Position numbers and translations under genes: made by a program | Shown here: positions 8,788 to 17,285 of the stretch, piece after piece | Layout: the number at the start of each line of letters is the position of its first letter | Numbering within the stretch: position 1 is the stretch's first letter | NCBI GenBank assembly: GCA_041392845.1 | Contig: JAWKLG010000014.1 | Span: 109,735 to 173,734 of the forward strand | Length of the DNA: 64,000 nt | DNA from: JAGQWW01 sp041392845 | GTDB taxonomy: Bacteria > Bacteroidota > Bacteroidia > Chitinophagales > Saprospiraceae | Direction of reading: 5' to 3' | The notes under the pieces: generated by a model | The model's database searches: none | Told to the model about the DNA's origin: nothing | Seen by the model: only the letters and a program-made list of their open reading frames with translations

Positions 8788-10523
8788 TTATTTCAAAATT
8801 ACCGCCTGATAAGGCATCAGACCTAATTCACTTCCATTTATTTGCATTTCATCATAGTTGTTTAACATAGTTTCGCCCACATTTATATCCTCGGGAAGGC
8901 CTATATTTTTCTCTTCTTTTGAAAAATTTAAAACGACCAATAATTTCTCTTCTTCATTACTTCTGATAAAAGCATAAATGTTTTCATCATCCGGTAAAAG
9001 CAATTCGTAATCTCCATATACCAAAACCTTGTGATCTTTCCTGAATTGAACTGCTTTTCTAAAATAATTCAAACAGCTATTGGGGTTTTTCTCTTCTGTT
9101 GCTACATTGATGGTATCATGGTTAGCATTCACTTTGAGCCAGGGCGTCCCACTTGTAAATCCTGCATTTTTCCCCGAAGTCCATTGCATGGGAGTCCTTC
9201 CATTATCACGACTCATGTGTTTTAAATAGGTGAGGTATTCTTCAATGTTTCCATTGTTTTCCACCAGATATTGATAGCGATTTTTTACCTGGACATCGTT
9301 GTAGTCTTTGATGTCATCAAATCGAATGTTGGTCATACCCAATTCATCACCATAGTAATAATAAGGCGTACCTCGCATGCTCAGGATGAGGGTGGTCAAC
9401 ATTTTAGAAGAAACTTCCCTGAATTCCTTACTGTCATTTCCATATTTGCTGACCATTCTAGGCTGGTCGTGGTTTCCCAAAAAGATTGAATTCCAGCCAT
9501 TCCCGGCAAGGGTAGTGTCCCATTTGGTAAAGGTGTTTTTTAAATCGACCAGGCTATAACCATTTGGATCGGTTCCGATGTCCATTATTTCAAAATGATA
9601 AACCATGTCCAATTCTTTTCGCTCCGGTTTTACAAGATCCAAGGCGTCTTGCATGGTACTTCCTGCTCCTTCTGCAACTGTGAAAATGTCGTATTTGCTG
9701 ACTACCTCCTGATTTATTTCTTTTAAATAGGAATGTAAATTTGGCCCCATTCCATAATAGGAAATGATTTGCTTTTCATAACCTTCCGGATACACCGGCC
9801 AGGTAGTGTCTTTTGAAACGAATTGAAAAGCATCCATCCTGAAACCGTCAATTCCTTTCTCCAACCAAAAGCGCATAATGTCCATCACTTCTTCCCTAAG
9901 CTTTGGATTTTCCCATTTCAAATCAGGTTGTTTTCTGGAAAAATAATGCAGGTAATAAGCATCGGTCAGCGAATCATAAGCCCAGGCATCATTATTTTTA
10001 TCAAAAAAACTGTAACGCGGAGTAGGCTTTCCTTTTCAGCTGGCCACCAATGGTAATAATCTCTATATGGATTATCCCTGCTCTTCCTTGATTCCTGAAA
10101 CCATTGATGTTCATCACTCGAATGATTCACCACCAAATCCATCACCAGTTTGATATCCCTTTGATGCATTCCAGCCAAAAGCGAATCAAAATCTTCCATG
10201 GTTCCAAACTCTGCCATGATGTCCCGGTAATCACTGATGTCATAACCATTGTCATCGTTGGGTGATTCATAAATCGGATTCAACCATACGATGTCAATTC
10301 CCAGGCTCTTCAAATAGTCCAGTTTTTCAATGATACCTTTAAGGTCTCCAACTCCGTCTCCATCTGTATCTTTAAAACTCCTGGGATACAATTGATAAAC
10401 CACCCTTCCTTCCACCATCCTTCCGGCTTGGTTAAGGTATTGGATTCTTCTTTGGTTTTCCTGAACTTGTTCGCGACAAGCGAAAAAGGTAAGCAATAAG
10501 AAGCCAACTAATATTTTCTTCAT
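8788..10523 (-). pseudogene. GH13 alpha-glucosidase-type lipoprotein, one frameshift
   Basis: Reading 10523 to 8788 gives one GH13 enzyme of about 578 residues if one base is restored. A lipoprotein signal (lipobox FFAC, Cys16) places it in the envelope. The GH13 regions are present: DLVVNH (I), GFRMDAF with the nucleophile Asp (II), TVAEG with the acid/base Glu (III) and GNHDQPR (IV), then a C-terminal beta domain. This set fits oligo-1,6-glucosidase/alpha-glucosidase enzymes that cut short maltodextrins. The break is at the TTTT at 10033-10036: one more base restores KGKPTPRYSFFDKNNDAW. It is either a recent pseudogene or a homopolymer sequencing error. No other sugar-uptake genes are adjacent. 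Confidence 0.85.
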
Positions 10524-10584
10524 TCAAGTTTGTTTTGGGGAATGAAAATAGGAAAAAAACGAAACTTAGAATTGTAAATGAAAT

Positions 10585-11667
10585 CTAGGATTTAAGGGCT
10601 TTTAATAATCTTGGATTTAAATAAAGCTTCTCTTTACCTACCTGTTCACTCTTTAAAAATCCGGCCTTTTCCAATTCTTTTAAATAATTTCCGACGGTTT
10701 TAAGGTTTCCTAATCCTGCCTCTTCCAAAAATTTCCTTTTAGTATAAGGTAATCGAAATAATACTTCTAATAGATCTTTGGAATAAACCTTGGGTAATTT
10801 TTTTTGAATTTCAAGACCCATTTTTTTCATAGTTTCTTCTAAGCTAATAATTCTTAATCTATCATCGGTAGCGGTTTTTTCAATCATATCTAACATAAAA
10901 ATAAACCATCCTTACCAATCGGAATTTTCAGTGACCTGCCATAGTTTTTCGTAATAACCTGATTTATTTTCTATAATATACCTGCTAAGAAATAGTGCTG
11001 GAAAATCAAGCAGACCTGAAAATTTCAAGTAAATAAGAAGAATTATTCTTCCAGTTCTTCCATTACCATCGAAAAATGGATGGATTGCCTCGAATTGATA
11101 ATGAATAATAGCCATTTTTATCAAAGGGTCTATTGTATCCATATTGTGAATAAAATCCTCTAAATTTTTTAATTTTTCCCTGATTATTTCTTCACCCTCA
11201 GGAGGTGTGTATACTATTTTTCCGGTAATTGGATTTTTAAGTTGAGTGCCCGGAGTATTTCGAATTCCGGCTGAATTTTCTTTAATTATTTGGACAAGCT
11301 TAATGAAAAGGTTGGTAGTAAGGAGTGGTTTTTTTTTCAATTCATTCAAACCAAACCAAAGTGCATCCTTATAGTGTAAAACTTCCTTAATGGAAGGGTT
11401 TGTAGTCAATTTTTCTGCAATAGATTGTTTAAATAATTCGTCCTGAGTAGTTATAATATTTTCTATTGCCGAACTCGCCTGAGCTTCTTGAAGTTGAATA
11501 GTATCTATAAATAGGTTTGGATTGGGGAGAATATTTAGGGCTCCCTTTAATTCAGCTAATGCCCGACTTGCTGATATTGTTTTTTTTAAAATAGCAGTAG
11601 TATTTACATCCATTACAGGAGGCAAAGGAGGTAAACTATTAAAGGGAATCTCAGGATTATAGCTCAT
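10585..11667 (-). pseudogene. Fic family AMPylase-like protein with in-frame stop codon
   Basis: A Fic protein of 360 codons interrupted by a TAA at codon 252 (10914-10912). The Fic motif HPFFDGNGRTGR (196-207) is intact, as is an N-terminal S-x-x-x-E-N motif (SSAIEN, 65-70) that in this class inhibits the active site until relieved. After the stop the same frame continues with GWFIFMLDMIEKTA and a winged-helix domain (YTKRKFLEEAGLGNLKTVGNYLKELEKAG) usual for these proteins. Fic enzymes transfer AMP or related groups onto Tyr/Ser/Thr of target proteins. The catalytic part alone could still be made; the downstream part could restart at ATG 10896. Low GC and isolated position suggest an accessory gene. 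Confidence 0.85.
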
Positions 11668-11977
11668 TAAAATGAATTAACAAGGTCAAATTTTGTCCTT
11701 ATTAGAAAAACAAGGGTAAAAATAATCAATTTTCGCCTTTGTTGTATGCTCAAAGGTAAAATTTGCCCCTGTTAGAACTACTTGCTGTGGCAGCTGATGG
11801 ATGCTGGACGCCTGAAGCTGGATTTTATCAGCCGTAGGCCGTCATTGAATGACGGCAGGATTGGGAATGATCTAAATTAACCGGAATTGCTCTTTTATTT
11901 TTTAAAACATGAAGGAATGAAGGGACATGGAGTTCGCGGTTCGTTTGCTCGGATGTTGGTGGCTCGTTTGCTCGTAT

Positions 11978-12115
11978 CACGTCCCAAAAGAGGTGCGTCA
12001 TTCCGGCCTCCGAGCCGGAATCTGCTATGTAACCTAGAATGATCGATTAAAAGGCTCCCAATCTTTCTCTTAGATTTTTGTGAAACTTGAAGGAATGAAG
12101 GAACATGAAGTTCGT
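11978..12115 (+). repeat. REP-like palindrome with ATGAAGG tail
   Basis: Palindrome at 12000-12021, then ctagaatgatcgattaaaaggctcccaatc and gaaacttgaaggaatgaaggaacatgaag. The reverse complement of this series of parts, in the same order, lies at 23124-23236. Confidence 0.7.
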
Positions 12116-12253
12116 GGCTCGTCTGTTTGCTAGACACTGGAATCTGGATGCTTGACTTTTTCCTTTTTCAACCAAAAATGAATCATGGTTGTTGATTGAG
12201 GCCCAAAAACCCCAAACCGAAAACCATTTCCCGCATTCCAAAAAGCGTTTCCC

Positions 12254-12388
12254 GACCCCATCGGGGTCATATATCTCAACTCAGGCTACAACCACGAATC
12301 ATACTGACCCTGTAGGGGGTCAAATATTATTATTGGACGCTAGATCCAAGGAAACCCTCCGTAAACCGTAAATCGTAAACCGTAAATT
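12254..12388. repeat. GACCCC double-hairpin repeat, copy 2
   Basis: GACCCCATCGGGGTC (12254-12268), catatatctcaactca, then GACCCTGTAGGGGGTC (12306-12321), a gctagatccaagg phrase and CGTAAAC/T heptamers, the same order as at 7225-7355. Confidence 0.7.
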
Positions 12389-12390
12389 TA

Positions 12391-12600
12391 CCATTCCCCA
12401 CTCGTCACTCATATTTCGTCACTTGAATGCTTCTGCTTCGCACTCCCTATTCTACGTCCCAATCATCCGTTCTCCGTGTAGGACAGGGCATGCCCTATCC
12501 CTACAAATTGATTACCCCCGAAGAAATCGTAAACCGTAAAATCGTAAACCGTAAATTCCCCACTCTTCACTCGTCACTCGTCATTCCACATTCGTCACTT
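12391..12600 (-). repeat. CACTCGT/CGTAAAC heptamer arrays at the 3' end of the CoA-transferase
   Basis: Period-7 units cactcgt, cactcgt, cattcca, cattcgt, cact run up to the TGA stop of the CoA-transferase at 12600-12602; a similar set and CGTAAAC/T units lie further out, around a GGACAGGGCATGCCC palindrome. Confidence 0.7.
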
Positions 12601-13870
12601 CAAAACCTTTTATACCTCTCAAACGCCGCTTTCTCCAACTCTTCCCTGTGGTCAGGATGGGCGATTTTGATCATGGCTTTGGCTCTTTCTAAGTTTTTTC
12701 CGTAGAGGTCTGCTACGCCATATTCAGTGACAACGTAGTGAACGTGAGCTCTGGTGGTTACTACTCCGGCACCCGGTTTCAGCATGGAGCTGATTTTAGA
12801 TTCGCCTTTGTTGGTCGAAGAGGGTAGGGCGATGATGGGTTTTCCACCCGGAGAAAGGGATGCTCCACGAATGAAATCCATTTGTCCTCCTACGCCGGAG
12901 TAAATTCTGGTACCGATTGAATCAGCACTTACCTGTCCTGTAATGTCAACCTCTATGGGCTGAGTTGATACTGGATCATATCCGACAATTTTCGTATAAC
13001 AGCAGTATCATTAACATATTGAATATCAAGGAGTCGCACAAAAGGATTGTCATCCACAAAATCATACAAAGCTCTGGAGCCTAATAAGAATCCGGTTACC
13101 ATCACACCCGGGTGAATGGATTTATATTTATTAGTAATAACGCCTTTTTTTACCAAAGGAATCACTCCATCTGAAAACATCTCTGTATGAACACCCAAAT
13201 CTTTATGGTTGCCCAAACAAGCCAATACTGCATCCGGAATAGCACCAATTCCCATTTGTAAGGTAGCCCTATCCGGAATCATATCTGCGACATATTCGCC
13301 GATTTTATGTTCTACTTCAGTAGGTGTGTGGGGTTTCAATTCTGGTAGCGGCTCGTCTACTTCCACACAGGCAGAAAAACGACTGTTGTGAATTAGTCCA
13401 TCCCCATGCGTTCTTGGCATTTGAGGATTCACCTGTGCAATGATAACCTTGGCTTTGTCCACCGCAGCTTTTGTCGCATCTACCGAAATTCCAAGGGAAC
13501 AATATCCATGAGAATCTGGTGGAGAAACCTGGATCAAGGCCACATCCAGATGCACAATTCCGTTTCTAATCATCAACGGAATTTCACTCAAAAAGCAAGG
13601 GATGTAATCTGCATAGCCATTGTAAGTGGCGGTCCTACAGTTAGGCCCCAGAAAGAAAGAATTGATTTTAAAGGTTTCCTGATACTCAGGAGCCGTATAA
13701 GGTGCCGGTCCCTCCGTATGCAAATGATAAAGTGTGATGTCCCTCAATTCCTTATGCCTCGCTGTCATTGCATGAACCAGTGAGTTGGGAGTCGCTCCGG
13801 CGGTATGGATGTACACATTGTCGCCGGATTTTATAAGCCCTACGGCCTCTGATGCTGTTGTATATTTCAT
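12600..13870 (-). pseudogene. Acetyl-CoA hydrolase / 4-hydroxybutyrate CoA-transferase family, one frameshift
   Basis: Reading 13870 to 12600 gives about 423 residues of a class I CoA-transferase. The N-terminal half has TAGATPNSLVHAM and SPPDSHGYCSLGISVD. The middle has MGIGAIPDAV and HTEMFSDG, whose Glu230 matches the catalytic Glu that forms the CoA thioester. The C-terminal domain has PIEVDITGQV, YSGVGGQMDFIRGA and a final helix. Such enzymes move CoA between acetate and short acids such as butyrate or succinate. The frame breaks near 12972-12980, where adding one base gives DMNPVSTQPIEVD. Because everything else is intact, a single-base sequencing error is likely. No partner genes adjoin it. 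Confidence 0.85.
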
Positions 13871-13944
13871 AGTGCAAACTTGACACTTTCTAATTTCCTG
13901 TCCAAGTGATCAAATTATTTATGTGTGGTGATTTCGAGCATTGT

Positions 13945-14038
13945 GTGCTGGGTGCTAGGCGCTAGGTGCTTGGTACTAGGTTCTAGGCGCTGGGTGCTGG
14001 GTTCTGGGTGCTAGGTACTGGGTACTAGGTTCTGGGTT
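13945..14038 (+). repeat. GCTGGGT heptanucleotide array
   Basis: About 13 period-7 units (gctgggt, gctaggc, gctaggt, gcttggt, actaggt, tctaggc and so on). It lies on the 5' side of the CoA-transferase gene, so here it is not at a gene end. Confidence 0.85.
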
Positions 14039-14662
14039 TGGAATTTTGAAGTTCATAGGGACAATCACTACCGGGTGCCTGAGCCTGTCGAAGGCACCCG
14101 GACGAGGATTCCCCCTTTCAAGTGACGAGTGACGAATGTAGAGTGCCGATTGCGAGAACCATTTTGCGCCGTTTGGTATACGGAAAAACAAATCCGTAAG
14201 GATGGGTCATGACCCGTCCTACACGGAGCACCAATGATTGGAGCCTTGAAAATTACGTGAAACAAGCCAGAACCTAGTACCCAGAACCTAGAACGTAGCG
14301 CGGTCTGCGCCCGCCATCCAGCAGAGTTCAAAGACTAATGACGACCGGGAACCATGACCTGTCGAAAATCTAAAGATTCCCCTCCTAAATGACGAGTGGA
14401 ACCGTACTAGTACTAGAACCAAGCACCCAGAACCCAGCACCCAGCACGTAGTGGCGGGCCGCGCCTGCCTTCCAGCAGAGTGGATCGTTGAAAGGACGAA
14501 TCGCAACGAGTGCCGAATGCAAAAACCATTTTGCACTATTTAGTATACGGAAAACACCCTAAGGATGGTCCTGACCCGTCCTTACGGAAAACGAATGATT
14601 GAGCCTTGAATTACGTGCAACCAGCACCCAGAACCCAGCACCAAGTACCCAGCCCCCAGCCC
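14039..14662. repeat. Degenerate duplicated repeat block, no gene
   Basis: Two related blocks (about 14107-14340 and 14380-14660) share the parts gacgagtg, aaccattttgc, gtatacggaaaa, taaggatggtcctgacccgtcct, gattgagccttgaa, GCTGGGT-class arrays on the minus strand (about 14268-14299, 14402-14452, 14619-14682) and gccttccagcagagt. A gcctgagcctgtcgaaggcacccgg hairpin is at 14077-14101. No ORF looks genuine. Confidence 0.65.
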
Positions 14663-14682
14663 CTAGTACCCAGCAACTAGCA
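14619..14682 (-). repeat. GCTGGGT heptanucleotide array overlapping a gene end
   Basis: G-rich on the minus strand. It starts inside the last codons of the EEP-family gene (GTT GCT GGG TAC TAG) and runs downstream, supplying its stop codon. The G runs (GGG, GGGG, GGGGG, GGG) fit a G-quadruplex pattern. Confidence 0.8.
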
Positions 14683-15511
14683 ACACCGGTAAATGATCCG
14701 AAATAAAATAATTATCAGGTCTGCGGTCGTCGATGTGCCAGACGGTTTGAACTTTAAATCCTTGGGTGAAAATATAATCTATTCTTCTGTCCAAATGTTG
14801 GTCTGGATCGAACCCGTTGAAGGTTCCAATGGGGCCGAAGGCAAGACTTGGATGGTCGCCGTAGCTATCTGAAAACTGTTTTTTGATGGTTTGAATGGGT
14901 TTGGAATCCGGCTCTGCGTTGAAATCACCCATCAGGATAACAGGATAATTGTTGGTGTTGGTTTTTTCAATCTCGGAAAGCAAAACCTCGGCAGATTTTT
15001 CCCTTGCTTCTACTCCTTTATGATCAAAATGGGTATTGAAAACCCAAAATCGAAAACTTGTTTCTTTCGATTCGAATAAAGCATAGGTACAAATACGGGG
15101 TAGGGCAGCATCCCAACCGACTGAATATTTTTCAGGAGCATCCGACAACCAGAAGGTTCCACTTTTTAATAAAGTGAATTTTTCAAAATTGTAAAAAATG
15201 GCAGAAAATTCACCCTTGTCGCCACCGCCAGGTTTGCCTTCGTTTCTTCCAATACCTGTAAAATGATGTTTGGCCAACATCGAATCCAAATATGCCAATT
15301 GATGTGCTTCTCCCTCCTGGATTCCCAAAACATTCGGACGGTATTGTTCCAATTGTTTTACCAGGGCATTTTTTCGTTCCGGCCAGGCATTGGGGCCATC
15401 TTGCGGATTGTCATAACGAAGATTGTAGGAAATAAAATTGAGGTAATTTGGATTTTGAGCATCCAAAGAAAGCAATGCAAAAAGAAAAACTAAACTGATA
15501 AATAAACGCAT
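14663..15511 (-). CDS. Endonuclease/exonuclease/phosphatase family protein, exported
   Basis: The ATG at 15511 gives a signal peptide (MRLFISLVFLFALLSLDAQ) and a 282-residue protein; the longer frame from 15652 is unlikely. The metal-dependent EEP fold is seen in order: FISYNLRYDN, LGIQEGEAHQL (metal-binding Glu), FNTHFDH, LMGDFNAEPDS, RIDYIF and ISDHLPV (catalytic Asp-His). Members cut phosphodiester or phosphate-ester bonds in nucleic acids, inositol phosphates or lipids; export suggests nutrient scavenging. The last residues VAGY and the TAG stop are written by the GCTGGGT repeat array, so the original C-terminus may have been altered by the repeat. Confidence 0.85.
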   Translation of the reverse strand: MRLFISLVFLFALLSLDAQNPNYLNFISYNLRYDNPQDGPNAWPERKNALVKQLEQYRPNVLGIQEGEAHQLAYLDSMLAKHHFTGIGRNEGKPGGGDKGEFSAIFYNFEKFTLLKSGTFWLSDAPEKYSVGWDAALPRICTYALFESKETSFRFWVFNTHFDHKGVEAREKSAEVLLSEIEKTNTNNYPVILMGDFNAEPDSKPIQTIKKQFSDSYGDHPSLAFGPIGTFNGFDPDQHLDRRIDYIFTQGFKVQTVWHIDDRRPDNYFISDHLPVLLVAGY

Positions 15512-15572
15512 TATTCGAATTTTTGGGCAAGCTATCATTTGATTGTTACGTACAAGTAAAGTCTGATTAAAA

Positions 15573-16142
15573 TCAATACTGGTCCTTGTATTTTTCAAAT
15601 AGTCGGGGAAACCTTCTTTCCAGGTCATCATTATCCTCACTCCATTCTTCACCTTTTAATTCAAATGGAATTGTAGCCAAATAACCCTGATAAAGATCAG
15701 CACCGGTTTTATAATAAAAAGCATTGTAAGCCATAAAACCCAGACCTTCCCAATCTGTATCTCTTTCTATTTCAAAATCAGCCAAAGCATCCGGATTGTT
15801 CATGGCAGTTTTTACCATTTCTTTGCCTTGTCCGATAAGCCACTCCCTGAAATAGTCAAATCTGTCGTCTGAGCACCCGCCATTTATAATGTAAACAGCA
15901 CCCCATAAATCCCAATGATACAATTGATTGGAAGTGTATCGAAAACGATTGTCAAAAGCCGCAATTTCCTTAGGTTTCTGTTTGAGCAGCAATTTGACGA
16001 GCTCAATTTTTTGTTTTTCGTAATCTCCTTTTCCGGCTGCTTTTGAAGCTTGAATCAGGGCCCAAAATTTATTTTCATCCATCAATTCTTCGGTTCCTTC
16101 AGGTTTTCTCCTGAAGAACCACTGCAATAGTTTGTTCAGCAC
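15573..16142 (-). CDS. DUF4240 domain protein
   Basis: A 189-residue cytosolic protein. From about residue 22 it shows the DUF4240 pattern: MDENKFWALI, a helical LVKLLLKQKP segment, then LYHWDLWGAVYIINGGCSDDRFDYFREWLIGQGKEM and FEIERDTDWEGLGFMAYNAFY. The function of this domain is unknown; such proteins are often found scattered, sometimes near toxin-immunity loci. It lies 18 bases upstream of nothing coding and 61 bases from the EEP gene on the same strand, and follows the beta-lactamase-fold gene with an 18-base gap, so the three may be co-transcribed. Confidence 0.75.
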   Translation of the reverse strand: MLNKLLQWFFRRKPEGTEELMDENKFWALIQASKAAGKGDYEKQKIELVKLLLKQKPKEIAAFDNRFRYTSNQLYHWDLWGAVYIINGGCSDDRFDYFREWLIGQGKEMVKTAMNNPDALADFEIERDTDWEGLGFMAYNAFYYKTGADLYQGYLATIPFELKGEEWSEDNDDLERRFPRLFEKYKDQY

Positions 16143-16160
16143 TTTTTTATTTTTTAAAAA

Positions 16161-17234
16161 TTATAAATCGCCCGCAATATCGAATAATTGAATGGCAATT
16201 TTGGCAACCTCATCATAGGTCTGGGAAGTATTCGACAAAACCACTACGGCAGTTTTTACATCAGGTAATACATATAAAAAGGTCGAAGCCCCAACCTGTG
16301 AACCACTATGACCATAAACATCTCCATATTTTGGATTTTCACCATATAAGAACCAGCCCATTCCATAGGGATTTCCTTCTGTTTTCATACCAGAGTCGGT
16401 CCACATTTGAGTAATACTTTTTTCGGAAACCAACTTCCCTTCCATCAAGGCTTTTGCAAAAAGCAACAAGTCTTCAGCAGTAGAATAAAACCCTCCCCCG
16501 GGAACTCTGTCACTGAGGTCGGTAGGTTTGGAAAGTTTGGCTTTGTTTTTCTTTTTGGCTTCATAAAAAAGGGATTTGTTCTCATACGCTTTTTCGGCCA
16601 TTTCAATTCCACTGTTGCTCATACCCGCCTTTTCAAATACATTTTTAGTCACATAATCTTCATAGGACATGCCACTTGCTGCTTCGATAATGGCTCCTAA
16701 AATGACATAGCCATAAGTTGAGTACTGGAAAGAAATACCCGGAGGGAAAGTCAATTCTCTATCCTTGAAAACTCCAATGGCATCTTTGAGACTATTATAA
16801 TGTGTAGTGTTGTTTACCGCTTTCAAATTTAAATATCCCGGTATGCCGGCCGTATGTTGTAATAATTGTCTGACCGAAATCGGTCCCTTTTCTTTTTCCG
16901 GAAACCAGGGTAGGTAGGTTTGAATTTTAGCATCCAATTCTATTTTTCCTTTTTCTACCAATTGAAAAATACATACTGCAGTAATCGGTTTTGAAATGGA
17001 AGCAATCCTCGTTTTGGTGTCATTTTTAAAAAGAATCCCTTCTTTTTTATTCAGGAAACCTGCGGCTTCGATATTTTTTACCTCCCCATCTTTTAAAATT
17101 CCTGCAGAGGCTCCGACGATAGAAGTTGATCGTACCGATTCTTCAAGCATAACTTTCAAACTTTCACTTTGGGAAAAGGTGGAATTAAGTGATGCTAGGA
17201 ATACAAATAATAGAAGTGAAATGGGCTTCATCAT
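16161..17234 (-). CDS. Serine beta-lactamase-fold hydrolase (class C/esterase type), exported
   Basis: The frame opens at 17285, but Met at 17234 (or 17231) directly precedes a signal peptide (KPISLLLFVFLASLNSTFSQ), giving about 357 residues. Motifs of the beta-lactamase/penicillin-binding superfamily: S-x-x-K as SISK near residue 79, a Y-S-T tyrosine motif (FQYSTYGY) in place of Y-x-N, and H-S-G (YGHSGSQVGAS) near the C-terminus. LLQHTAGIPGY and GGGFYSTAEDLLLFAKAL are typical of the class C-like esterase/D-aminopeptidase group. It acts in the periplasm, on an ester or peptide rather than provably on beta-lactams. It starts divergently from the GT-C gene. Confidence 0.85.
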   Translation of the reverse strand: MMKPISLLLFVFLASLNSTFSQSESLKVMLEESVRSTSIVGASAGILKDGEVKNIEAAGFLNKKEGILFKNDTKTRIASISKPITAVCIFQLVEKGKIELDAKIQTYLPWFPEKEKGPISVRQLLQHTAGIPGYLNLKAVNNTTHYNSLKDAIGVFKDRELTFPPGISFQYSTYGYVILGAIIEAASGMSYEDYVTKNVFEKAGMSNSGIEMAEKAYENKSLFYEAKKKNKAKLSKPTDLSDRVPGGGFYSTAEDLLLFAKALMEGKLVSEKSITQMWTDSGMKTEGNPYGMGWFLYGENPKYGDVYGHSGSQVGASTFLYVLPDVKTAVVVLSNTSQTYDEVAKIAIQLFDIAGDL

Positions 17235-17285
17235 GATTTGGTTTGAGGTGAATGGCAATCCTCCAAGGTAATTCACAATTTCCAA

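Larger units (their letters stand above)
11668..12599. repeat. Repeat-packed intergenic block, no gene
   Basis: Between the Fic and CoA-transferase genes, both on the minus strand. It contains TGCTCG phrases, a REP palindrome (12000-12021) inside a longer unit with catgaaggaatgaagg phrases (11906-12120), the GACCCC double hairpin copy 2 (12254-12321), CGTAAAC/T heptamers (12360-12388, 12528-12557), CACTCGT heptamers (12394-12420, 12560-12600) and the palindrome GGACAGGGCATGCCCTATCC (12481-12500). No ORF here looks genuine. Confidence 0.75.

Noticed and set aside
12427..12705. Plus-strand ORF of 92 codons
   Set aside because: The first part is repeat DNA and the rest is antisense to the CoA-transferase.
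13945..14038. Regularly spaced repeats resembling a CRISPR array
   Set aside because: Units are 7 nt without unique spacers, and no cas gene is in the window.
15512..15652. Upstream extension of the EEP gene
   Set aside because: It would bury the signal peptide at residue 48 and overlap the DUF4240 gene end.
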